This document shows positions 16,225 through 24,021 of a stretch of 64,000 bases of DNA, in pieces. Made by a program: the position numbers and the translations under genes. The notes beneath the pieces were generated by a model, which was given only the letters and a program-made list of their open reading frames with translations, had not been told where the DNA came from and ran no database searches. This DNA comes from Clostridium sp. AM30-24. Lineage in GTDB: Bacteria; Bacillota; Clostridia; Lachnospirales; Lachnospiraceae. The DNA is taken from the NCBI RefSeq assembly GCF_003480435.1, contig NZ_QUJB01000008.1, forward strand, positions 1 to 64,000. The letters are read 5' to 3'. Each line of letters begins with the position of its first letter. Within the stretch, counting starts at the first letter, position 1.

Positions 16225-16325
16225 TTGACGACCAAACCGGTTTGAGTAAGCAGGGCGATTGCCCGGATTACGAAAACCGGCGGTCGCTGCGTGAGTGCTA
16301 AAGACACAAAGCAGCCGGATTTCAC
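16225..16325 (+). repeat. Structured ~100-nt element, copy B
   Basis: Starts 3 nt after the binding-protein stop. It shares GAGTAAGCAGGGCGATTG, CGGATTACGAA and the nested stem with copy A at 13643-13744. Differences tend to keep pairing: GGGC/GCTC against GGGC/GCCC, and ACTG/CAGT against GCTG/CAGC. It lacks the T-box antiterminator sequence. The opposite strand is open in one frame in both copies, which I attribute to chance. Confidence 0.6.
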
Positions 16326-16329
16326 ACAT

Positions 16330-16371
16330 AGAAAGGGGGAGGCAAATCCTAAGTTTGTTTCCCTTTTTCTG
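16330..16371 (+). terminator. Hairpin between binding protein and permease genes
   Basis: AGAAAGGGGGAGGCAAA pairs with TTTGTTTCCCTTTTTCT around a 7-nt loop, with a mismatch. Such hairpins after a binding-protein gene commonly stabilise its mRNA and reduce read-through, giving more binding protein than permease. Confidence 0.5.
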
Positions 16372-16457
16372 TACACTCACAGAGATTTAACTGTTCCATT
16401 CTCTTCACATTCTTCCCGGTGAAGAGAACAGGACAGCTATGAAAGGATTGGATTTAT

Positions 16458-17408
16458 ATGGGAAAGATCATCATAAAACGATTATTGCAGACGATCCCCA
16501 CACTTCTGGTCGTCGTCACACTTACCTTCTGCCTCACACGAATGCTTCCGGGCGATCCGGCAGTGGCGATCTTAGGTATCGAGGCAAATGCGGAGGACAT
16601 CGAAGCTATGAGAGCCGAGATGAACCTCGACAAATCGCTCCCTGAGCAGTACGCCCTCTACCTGGGCGGACTTGTCCACGGTGACTTTGGTTACTCCTAC
16701 AGCTACCGTCAGGACGTTCTTCCACTCATCACTTCCAGAATTCCAAACACATTGACCCTGACGCTGACAGCACTTCTCTTCGCTTTCATCATCGGAACCA
16801 GCGTCGGTATCATTGCTGCATTAAAGCAGAATACGATCTTCGATTACATTGTCATGGTCATCACGCTCGTAGGTGTGTCCATGCCGATCTTCTGGCTGGC
16901 ACTCATGCTGGTTCTTCAGTTTTCCGTTAAAATGAATCTTCTGCCTGTTATGGGTATGGGCGATCTTTCCAAAGGCTTCGGCGATGTTGTGATCCACATG
17001 ATCCTTCCCGGCTTCTGCCTCGCGACGATCCCGATGGCAACCTTTGCGAGAACCATGCGTTCCAGCATGATCGATATCATGAGCAGCGACTACATCCGAT
17101 GTCTCAGAGCCCGTGGAATCAAAAAACTCAAAGTCATCCTGATCCACGGATTAAAGAATGCTCTCCCGCCACTCATCACAGTTTTAGGTCTGCAGATCGC
17201 CGGAACCTTCACCGGTGCCATCATCACCGAGGGAATCTTCTCCTGGCCGGGCATGGGAACCATGATCAACACTGCGATCAACAACCGCGATTATTCCCTG
17301 ATCCAGGGTGCGGTCCTGTTCTCCGCGATCATGTTCGTCTTCTGCAACATGCTGGTCGATATCGCCTATGCGATTCTGAATCCGAAAGTTAAACTGGAAA
17401 AGGGGTGA
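16458..17408 (+). CDS. Peptide ABC transporter permease (DppB type)
   Basis: 316 residues, six membrane segments. GKIIIKRLLQTIPTLLVVVTLTF opens the protein as is usual for DppB/OppB, and the EAA-type loop is DYIRCLRARGIKKLKVILIH at about residues 213-232, with AFARTMRSSM before it. Downstream of an intergenic hairpin that separates it from the binding protein. AGGA lies 10 nt before the ATG, a weak site. It pairs with the following permease. Confidence 0.94.
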   Translation: MGKIIIKRLLQTIPTLLVVVTLTFCLTRMLPGDPAVAILGIEANAEDIEAMRAEMNLDKSLPEQYALYLGGLVHGDFGYSYSYRQDVLPLITSRIPNTLTLTLTALLFAFIIGTSVGIIAALKQNTIFDYIVMVITLVGVSMPIFWLALMLVLQFSVKMNLLPVMGMGDLSKGFGDVVIHMILPGFCLATIPMATFARTMRSSMIDIMSSDYIRCLRARGIKKLKVILIHGLKNALPPLITVLGLQIAGTFTGAIITEGIFSWPGMGTMINTAINNRDYSLIQGAVLFSAIMFVFCNMLVDIAYAILNPKVKLEKG

Positions 17409-17414
17409 TGAGCC

Positions 17415-18353
17415 ATGATATTATCAAAAAAGAAAAAACCTGCTGCCGCGTCCTCCGTTGTTTCCGGTGAGGCGCTTGGAATGGATGCAAATATCGCAAT
17501 GCTCGTAAAAGAGCGGAACGCAAACAATGCCTGGCATAAATTAGCGAGAAACAAAACAGCCCTCGTTGGCTTCTTCATCGTAGCTTTTATGGTAGTCATC
17601 GCCGTATTTGCCCCGCTCATCGCGCCATATGACCCGAACGCGATCAACCCGATCCTGCCGTTTAATGGAATCGGCACTCCCGGACATCTTTTCGGCACAG
17701 ATGACCTTGGCCGTGATATCCTGTCCCGTATCATCTACGGCTCCCGTATTTCCATGATCGTTGCCGTAGGTGCCACCATCGTCGGCGCGATCATCGGCGT
17801 CCTTATCGGACTTGCCGCCGGATATTTCGGCGGATGGATCGACGCGGTGCTCATGAGGATCATGGACGGCATGTTCTCCTTTCCATTCATCCTGTTAGCC
17901 ATGATCCTGATCACCGTTCTCGGAAACGGCGTCATGAACGTCATTCTGGCCATCGGTATCGCAAGTGTACCGGGATTTGCCCGTGTCACAAGAGGCCAGG
18001 TACTGATCGTAAAGGAAGAAGAATACTGCAACGCCTGCCGCGTTGTCGGTGTTTCCCCGGTAAGACTCCTGTTCTTACATATTTTGCCGAACTGTGTATC
18101 CCAGATCATCGTTTACGCGACACTCCGTATCGCAAGTGCCATCATCTCCGAGGCATCCTTAAGCTTCTTAGGACTCGGCATCGCGCTTCCGACCGCCTCC
18201 TGGGGCAGCATTCTCCGTGTCGGCCGTGACTGTCTGACAACCGCCCCGCACGTTGCGGGAACCGCAGGCGCGTTTATCCTCGTGACCGTTATCGGTTTCA
18301 ACCTGTTAGGCGATGGTATCCGTGATGTCATGGATCCGAAAATGAAACAGTAG
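17415..18353 (+). CDS. Peptide ABC transporter permease (DppC type)
   Basis: 312 residues. An N-terminal cytoplasmic extension (KKKKPAAASSVVSG, then WHKLARNKTALVGFFIV as the first span) is typical of DppC/OppC, followed by GTDDLGRDILSRIIYGSRIS and the EAA loop EEEYCNACRVVGVSPVRLLF. It starts 6 nt after the previous stop with GGGGTGATG as the ribosome region. Confidence 0.94.
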   Translation: MILSKKKKPAAASSVVSGEALGMDANIAMLVKERNANNAWHKLARNKTALVGFFIVAFMVVIAVFAPLIAPYDPNAINPILPFNGIGTPGHLFGTDDLGRDILSRIIYGSRISMIVAVGATIVGAIIGVLIGLAAGYFGGWIDAVLMRIMDGMFSFPFILLAMILITVLGNGVMNVILAIGIASVPGFARVTRGQVLIVKEEEYCNACRVVGVSPVRLLFLHILPNCVSQIIVYATLRIASAIISEASLSFLGLGIALPTASWGSILRVGRDCLTTAPHVAGTAGAFILVTVIGFNLLGDGIRDVMDPKMKQ

Positions 18354-18365
18354 GAGGTGCAGGTT

Positions 18366-19394
18366 ATGAGTGAAAACGATGTTATTTTAGAAGTAAATGG
18401 ATTAAAAACATATTTCTATCAGGCAAGCGGTGTTTCCAAGGCTGTCGATGGTGTAAGCTTCAGCCTGCGTCAGGGCACGACCATGGGGATCGTCGGTGAA
18501 TCCGGTTCCGGAAAGAGCGTCACAAGCGCTTCCGTGATGCGGCTCATGCCGGCAAAGACCGGAAAGATCGTGGACGGCTCCATCATCTTTGACGGTGTGG
18601 ACATCCGGAATCTCTCCGAAGCGCAGATGGAAAAGTTCCGCGGCGATGAGTGCTGCATGATCTTCCAGAACCCGATGACTTCCCTTGATCCGGTATTCAA
18701 GATCGGCCACCAGATGGTGGAAATGATCAGAGAGCATGAAGAGATCAGCAAAAAGGAGGCCTGGAATAAGGCTGTTGAGGCACTGAAGCTTGTCGGCATC
18801 CCGGAAGCCGAGAAACGAATGGACGCGTATCCACATGAGCTTTCCGGTGGTATGTGCCAGCGTGTCATCATCGCCATGGCTGTCTGCGGACATCCGAAGC
18901 TCATCATCGCTGATGAGCCAACGACCGCCCTCGATGTGACCGTACAGGCACAGGTTCTTGAGCTTTTAAAGGATCTCCAGAAGAAGCTCAACACAGCGAT
19001 CTTACTCATCACCCACAACCTTGGCGTTGTCTGGGAGATGTGCGACACCGTCATGGTCATGTATGCAGGAAATACCGTAGAATACGCGGATACAAAGACG
19101 CTCTACAAAGAGCCGCTTCACCCGTACACCTGGGGTCTTTTAGACTCCATGCCGAAACTCAGCAGCTCCACGAAGGAGGACTTAAAGACGATCCCGGGCA
19201 CACCGCCGGATCTCCGCCTTACCGGCCACTGCTGCAACTTTTATAACCGCTGTCCTTACGCGACGGAGATCTGCAGACAGCAGGTACCACCGCTTAAGGA
19301 AGTCGCTCCCGGACATTTCGTGGCATGCCACAGACAGGACGGCGAGCACAGATTAACACGAGGGGAAGTGAATGTGACATGCAAAAAAATGTAA
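18366..19394 (+). CDS. Peptide ABC transporter ATPase (DppD type)
   Basis: 342 residues. Start taken at ATG 18366, 8 nt after AGGAGG; an in-frame GTG at 18357 is less likely. Walker A GESGSGKS (44-51), signature LSGGMCQR, Walker B LIIADEPTTALD, and the C-terminal oligopeptide-transporter extension PGTPPDLRLTGHCCNFYNRC with Cys residues typical of a subset of DppD/DppF proteins that hold an iron-sulfur cluster or zinc (CPYATEIC). Overlaps the next gene by 16 nt. Confidence 0.94.
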   Translation: MSENDVILEVNGLKTYFYQASGVSKAVDGVSFSLRQGTTMGIVGESGSGKSVTSASVMRLMPAKTGKIVDGSIIFDGVDIRNLSEAQMEKFRGDECCMIFQNPMTSLDPVFKIGHQMVEMIREHEEISKKEAWNKAVEALKLVGIPEAEKRMDAYPHELSGGMCQRVIIAMAVCGHPKLIIADEPTTALDVTVQAQVLELLKDLQKKLNTAILLITHNLGVVWEMCDTVMVMYAGNTVEYADTKTLYKEPLHPYTWGLLDSMPKLSSSTKEDLKTIPGTPPDLRLTGHCCNFYNRCPYATEICRQQVPPLKEVAPGHFVACHRQDGEHRLTRGEVNVTCKKM

Positions 19395-20353
19395 TCATGA
19401 GCGTCGATCATCTCAGTAAGGATTTCGTGATCCGCGGAAAAAAAATAGGGGAAAAGAGTAAGCTTCTCCACGCATTGAGCGATGTTTCTTTTGATATTTA
19501 TGAGGGTGAAACCCTTGGCATCATCGGTGAGTCCGGATGCGGCAAATCCACACTTGGACGCTGTCTTGTAAAGCTCCATAAGCCATCCGCCGGAACGATT
19601 ACCTACAATGGCAAGGATCTCTGGAATCTGCCGGTCTACGAGCGCGAGGCAGCCCGCAGGGACATCCAGATGATCTTTCAGGATCCGTATTCCTCTCTGG
19701 ACCCGAGAAAAACAGCTTCCTACTCTATTGAGGAAGCGATGAAGGTCCACCACATCGGTGACACCGCAAGAGAGCGCCGCCAGAAAGCATTAGAGTATCT
19801 TCAGGAGGTCGGTCTCGACATCCAGCACATGGAGCGCTATCCCCACGAGTTCTCCGGCGGCCAGAGACAGCGTGTGAACATTGCCCGCGCCCTCTCCATG
19901 GAGCCGAAGATCATCGTCTGCGACGAGCCGGTATCCGCACTGGACGTTTCGATCCAGGCACAGGTCATCAACCTCTTCCGCCGCCTGCAGAAGCAGTTTA
20001 ACCTGACATATGTGTTCATCTCCCATGACCTCGGCATCATCAAGTACATCAGCGACCGGATCATGATCATGTATCTGGGACGTGTCATGGAGTTCTACAC
20101 CTCCGAGGGAATCTACGCGGATCCGAAGCACCCGTACACTAAGGCGCTTCTCTCCGCGATCCCGCCGGAAAGCCCCTTTGATAAAAAAGAACGTCTGCCC
20201 CTCACCGGCGACATCCCGAGTCCGATCGGGGATCAGGTTGGCTGCCCACTCGCAGGCCGCTGCCCGCACTGCATAGAGCGCTGTAAGAAAGAGATTCCGA
20301 AGCTCGTGGACACCGGGGACGGACATATGGTAGCATGTTTCTTATACGAATAA
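19379..20353 (+). CDS. Peptide ABC transporter ATPase (DppF type)
   Basis: 324 residues from ATG 19379 inside the end of the previous gene; the ribosome site (GAGGGG, 13 nt away) is poorly spaced, so translation is probably coupled. Walker A GESGCGKS (50-57), signature FSGGQRQRV, Walker B IIVCDEPVSALD. The C-terminal Cys set (GCPLAGRCPHCIERC) is again present. Completes the transporter. Confidence 0.94.
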   Translation: MQKNVIMSVDHLSKDFVIRGKKIGEKSKLLHALSDVSFDIYEGETLGIIGESGCGKSTLGRCLVKLHKPSAGTITYNGKDLWNLPVYEREAARRDIQMIFQDPYSSLDPRKTASYSIEEAMKVHHIGDTARERRQKALEYLQEVGLDIQHMERYPHEFSGGQRQRVNIARALSMEPKIIVCDEPVSALDVSIQAQVINLFRRLQKQFNLTYVFISHDLGIIKYISDRIMIMYLGRVMEFYTSEGIYADPKHPYTKALLSAIPPESPFDKKERLPLTGDIPSPIGDQVGCPLAGRCPHCIERCKKEIPKLVDTGDGHMVACFLYE

Positions 20354-20409
20354 AATCTCACAAATATCTTGATCCTTACAATTTTTATATTTAGGAGGAG
20401 TAATACACA

Positions 20410-21768
20410 ATGGTAGATTCTAAAAAATTAATTTCTCTCGTTGAAAAATATGAAAAACTGATCTATGACACCGCTGACCATATCTGGGCACACCCGGAGA
20501 CAGGATTCCGCGAGTGGAAGACTTCCGCCTACATGGAACAGCATTTTGAGGAGCTTGGCTACACACTTACAAAAGCCGGCAACATCCCGGGATTCTATAC
20601 AGATCTCGACACCGGAAAGCCGGGTCCGAAGATCGCGATCCTCGGCGAGCTGGACTCCCTGATCGTCGCAAACCACCCGTGCTGTGATCCGGAGACCCAT
20701 TACGTCCACGCCTGCGGCCATCATGCCCAGTGCGCGGTTCTTCTCGGAACTGCCGCTGCCTTAAAGGAACCGGGCGCTCTCGACGGCCTTTGCGGATCCA
20801 TCCGTTTCATCTCCGTTCCGGCTGAGGAGCTTATTGAGCTCGGTTACCGCGAGAGCTTAAGAAAACAGGGTATCATCAAATATTTCGGCGGGAAAGTTGA
20901 ATTCATCCACCGCGGCTACTTCGACGGCGTCGACATGGCAATGATGATCCATTCCGGTAAGCTTGCGGAAGGAAAGGCACTTTCCATCAGCGATGGCTGC
21001 AACGGCTGTCTCACAAAGAATATCACCTTTAAAGGTGTATCCGCTCATGCAGGCGGCGCTCCGGAGAACGGCAGAAACGCCCTCTACGCCGCAACCTGCG
21101 CTTTAAACTCTGTCAATGCTCTCCGTGAGACCTTCACAGACAATGACCATATCCGCTTCCACCCGATCATCACAGAGGCCGGCCTCGCCGTCAATGCGAT
21201 CCCGGAGACAGCGAAGGTGGAATCCTATGTGCGCGGCGCTTCCTTCGACGCGATCCGCAAATACAATACAAAAGTAAATCAGGCTCTCGCCGCTTCCGCC
21301 GCTGCGATCGCCTGCAATGTGGAGCTTGATGACCATCCGGGCTACTTCCCGTTAAATAACGATAAAAATATGGCCGCTGTCATGAAAGAGGCTATGGAGA
21401 CTGTTGCAGGCCCTGACAGCGTCGTTGAGGGCGGCTGGGGAACCGGCAGCACCGATATGGGCGATGTGTCCGCTATCATGCCAGTCCTTCACCCGCACGC
21501 AAACGGTTCCATCGGAACAGGTCATGGCAAAGATTACTATGTTCAGGATAAGAAGCTCGGCTGTCTCTATCCGGCAGAATGCCTTGTGCTCACCGCTGCA
21601 AAACTTCTTACGGACGATGCGGCTCTCGGAAAAAAAGTCATCGAGGAAGCAAAACCGTATTTCAAGTCCAAAGAAGAGTATCTTGCCGCCATCGATGCGA
21701 TCACCATGGATAAAGATGCTGTTGTATACAACGAGGACGGTACGATCACCCTCAGCTTTACGAAATAA
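20410..21768 (+). CDS. M20-family amidohydrolase
   Basis: 452 residues, AGGAGGAG before the ATG. M20D plan: IWAHPETGFREWKTS at the N-terminus, ILGELDSL (metal-region Asp), HACGHHAQCAVLLGTA with metal-binding Cys/His, PAEE, then the dimerisation domain with GVSAHAGGAPENGRNAL. It resembles aminobenzoyl-glutamate hydrolase AbgB and related N-acyl amino acid hydrolases. Its position straight after a peptide ABC transporter suggests it cleaves the imported amide or dipeptide in the cytoplasm. No signal peptide. Confidence 0.88.
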   Translation: MVDSKKLISLVEKYEKLIYDTADHIWAHPETGFREWKTSAYMEQHFEELGYTLTKAGNIPGFYTDLDTGKPGPKIAILGELDSLIVANHPCCDPETHYVHACGHHAQCAVLLGTAAALKEPGALDGLCGSIRFISVPAEELIELGYRESLRKQGIIKYFGGKVEFIHRGYFDGVDMAMMIHSGKLAEGKALSISDGCNGCLTKNITFKGVSAHAGGAPENGRNALYAATCALNSVNALRETFTDNDHIRFHPIITEAGLAVNAIPETAKVESYVRGASFDAIRKYNTKVNQALAASAAAIACNVELDDHPGYFPLNNDKNMAAVMKEAMETVAGPDSVVEGGWGTGSTDMGDVSAIMPVLHPHANGSIGTGHGKDYYVQDKKLGCLYPAECLVLTAAKLLTDDAALGKKVIEEAKPYFKSKEEYLAAIDAITMDKDAVVYNEDGTITLSFTK

Positions 21769-21864
21769 GCGCTCAGAACGCCGGAAATCCTATTTCAACC
21801 GGCTTCACCGGACAGTTTATTCTGTTTTTAGTGTCAAATTTACGGAAAGGATGGGAGATCTTGT

Positions 21865-22533
21865 ATGAAAAACTTTGTTATCACAGTTGCCAGAGGATTC
21901 GGTTCAGGCGGACGTGCAATCGCCGCCAAGCTGGCAGATGAGCTGAATATCCACAGCTACGACAACCGTATCCTGACGCTCGCTTCCCAGTACAGCGGTT
22001 ATCCGGAACATTACTTTAAAGAGGCCGACGAGACCTTAAACGGCAGTCTGATCACGAAACAGCTTCAGGCACTGCCGAAACGCCATTCACCGACCGGTGA
22101 GTTATCGAGATTCACTTCTGATGACCGGCTCTTCGAGTACCAGAAGATCATCATCGAGAAGCTTGCCGCTTCGGAATCCTGCGTGATCGTCGGAAAGTGC
22201 GCCGATTATATCTTAAAGGACTATGATAATGTGGTCAGCATCTATGTGGAGGCACCGAGAAGTTATACCCTGCGCCGTGTCATGGAACGCATGGATGACA
22301 TTACTGTCGAGGAAGCGCACCATCTGATCACGAAAACGGACAAGTACCGCGCGGACTATTATAAGTATTACACCGGAGGCAACTACTGGACAAATCCGGT
22401 CAACTATGACCTGACCTTCAACAACGCCAGACTCGGTGACGATCGCTGCGTGAAGCTTGTTCTCGAGTGTATGAAGTTGAAATTTGGGGATGATTTCAAA
22501 GAATATATGAAGAGTATCGGAAAAGATATTTGA
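21865..22533 (+). CDS. Cytidylate-kinase-like P-loop protein
   Basis: 222 residues. PF13189-type: ITVARGFGSGGRAIAAKLADEL is a variant P-loop (G-S-G-G-R in place of GxGKS), ESCVIVGKCADYILKD the central strand region, and RVMERMDDITVEEAHHLITKTDKYRADYYKYYTG the lid. The family is common in Firmicutes and is often near transporters; its substrate is not known. It is 96 nt after the amidohydrolase and shares its direction, so it may end the same operon. Confidence 0.82.
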   Translation: MKNFVITVARGFGSGGRAIAAKLADELNIHSYDNRILTLASQYSGYPEHYFKEADETLNGSLITKQLQALPKRHSPTGELSRFTSDDRLFEYQKIIIEKLAASESCVIVGKCADYILKDYDNVVSIYVEAPRSYTLRRVMERMDDITVEEAHHLITKTDKYRADYYKYYTGGNYWTNPVNYDLTFNNARLGDDRCVKLVLECMKLKFGDDFKEYMKSIGKDI

Positions 22534-22602
22534 TATGCTATTTCACTTAATTTTGTAATACCGGTACCGGGGTCTTTCCAATCCTGTCCCCGTGCCCGGG
22601 TT

Positions 22603-22650
22603 CCCCGCCGCGTTCCCCTCTCTCTCACGCGGCGGGGATATTTTATTTCT
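22603..22650 (+). terminator. Terminator after the peptide-transporter operon
   Basis: A perfect 10-bp stem CCCCGCCGCG/CGCGGCGGGG with a 15-nt loop, followed by ATATTTTATTTC. A perfect palindrome CCGGTACCGG lies upstream at 22561-22570. Confidence 0.7.
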
Positions 22651-23155
22651 CTAAATTTTCAAAATACGCTCTCAGCTCATCCACCAGCTCACCGAACTCT
22701 TTTCCGGTCTCATCCAGTGTGATGTCCGCATATTTCTCGTAGTACGGAAGTCTCTCATTGTAGAGATCCCTGAGTGTCATGCCGTCCTTTAAGACAACAC
22801 CGCGGTCCACAAGGTTTCCGAGACGTGATTCCAGATCCTCATAGCAAAGTTTCAGATAAACGATCGTCGCGGTCTCTTTGTAGTGTTCCATGGCCTTCGC
22901 CTCATAGATCACGCTTCCGCCCGGCGCGATCACGGACTTCTCTACATCGAGATCCAGATTCGCCTGCTCCTCGACACGCAGGAAACCGTCATCGCCCTCT
23001 TCTGCGATGATCTCCTTCAAAAGCTTTCCGGTCTTCTCCTGGATCACAAGATCCACATCCACGAAGGAATATCCAAGACGCTTCGCAAGAAGCACGCCGA
23101 TGGTGCTCTTTCCGGACGCCGGCATTCCGATCATCAGAATATTTTTTTTCTTCAT
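22643..23155 (-). CDS. aroK: Shikimate kinase
   Basis: 170 residues, the usual length. Walker A GMPASGKST (9-17), shikimate-binding DVD (32-34), FLRVEEQ in place of FRxxE, GGS (79-81) of the PGGSVIY loop, and RLPYYEKYADIT, the RxxxY adenine-side motif. Phosphorylates shikimate at O3 in the chorismate route that feeds aromatic amino acids. It stands apart from other aro genes. GAGG precedes the ATG. Confidence 0.88.
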   Translation of the reverse strand: MKKKNILMIGMPASGKSTIGVLLAKRLGYSFVDVDLVIQEKTGKLLKEIIAEEGDDGFLRVEEQANLDLDVEKSVIAPGGSVIYEAKAMEHYKETATIVYLKLCYEDLESRLGNLVDRGVVLKDGMTLRDLYNERLPYYEKYADITLDETGKEFGELVDELRAYFENLEK

Positions 23156-23201
23156 AACTTATGCCTCGCTCTTTTATCTGTCTCTGTAAACCTTACTCAG
23201 C

Positions 23202-23948
23202 CTACTTCTGTCTCTTCTTCTCTTTTCGCAGAATCCCTGTACTCTGACCTTTCGCCTTACTCTGGCTGTCCTGCCGGGTAGCTGCTTTCTTTCCGCCGTT
23301 CACGTCTGCAGACTTTCGAACTTTCCCGGTACCTCCGGCTTTTTCCGCTGATTTTGAAGTTTTTCTTCCAGCCTTTGTGCTCTTTTCCTGCTTTCTTACG
23401 CTGTACCCGAAGCTTCCCAGCTCCTCGCCCATCCCATAATATCTTCCATGGGAATAGGCAAGCGGTTTCGCCATGGAAAGATGGAAGGTGTCCTTTTCAT
23501 CCATGTACGCCTCGTCCACATCCACTGCCACGACATCGGCGATAAACATATGATGGCTGCCAAGCTCTTCCACTTTCACAACACGGCACTCGATATTCAC
23601 CGGACTCTCTTTGATCACCGGTACATTCACCACGTTCGCCTTCTCCGGGGTCAGTCCGGTCTCTTTCCACTTATCCACGTCGCGCCCGGAGCGCACGCCG
23701 CAATAGTCTGTCGCCCAGGCCATGGACTCCGTCGTCAGATTTACAACAAACTCTCCGGTCTCCTTCATCATATGGTAGGAGTGACGTTCCGGCCGGACAC
23801 TGATAGACAACATCGGCGGATTCGTACAGATGGTTCCTGCCCATGCCACCGTAAAAATATTCGACTTTCCTTCCCGGTCAGCCACTGTCACGAGGACAGC
23901 CGGAACCGGGTACAGCATATTTCCTGGTTTAAACTGTCGTTTTCCCAT
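23202..23948 (-). CDS. Flavin reductase-like protein with a basic low-complexity tail
   Basis: 248 residues. Residues 1-185 are a flavin_reduct domain (split barrel FMN protein): PVLVTVADREGKSNIFTVAW, GTICTNPPMLSISVRPERHS, GEFVVNLTT, ATDYCGVRSGRDVDKW. Residues about 193-248 are Lys/Ser/Gly-rich (TKAGRKTSKSAEKAGGTGKV) and not part of the family; such tails may bind nucleic acid or be disordered. AGGA lies upstream of the ATG. Reaction partner unknown. Confidence 0.88.
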   Translation of the reverse strand: MGKRQFKPGNMLYPVPAVLVTVADREGKSNIFTVAWAGTICTNPPMLSISVRPERHSYHMMKETGEFVVNLTTESMAWATDYCGVRSGRDVDKWKETGLTPEKANVVNVPVIKESPVNIECRVVKVEELGSHHMFIADVVAVDVDEAYMDEKDTFHLSMAKPLAYSHGRYYGMGEELGSFGYSVRKQEKSTKAGRKTSKSAEKAGGTGKVRKSADVNGGKKAATRQDSQSKAKGQSTGILRKEKKRQK

Positions 23949-24021
23949 CTTTACAGATCCTGCCTTTCTTCAATCGCAACCTTTCCGGCATCTCACACCT
24001 GCAGTGTCTGCCATCAAAAAA

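Noticed and set aside
16104-16376. Opposite-strand frames at 13611-13973 and 16104-16376 share the peptide FVIRAIALLT-x-x-GLVVK, and their differences fall mostly at third codon positions.
   Set aside because: Neither frame has a ribosome site or a recognisable protein, one overlaps the T-box and the other the end of the binding-protein gene, and RNA pairing is kept; a shared structured RNA explains the match better.
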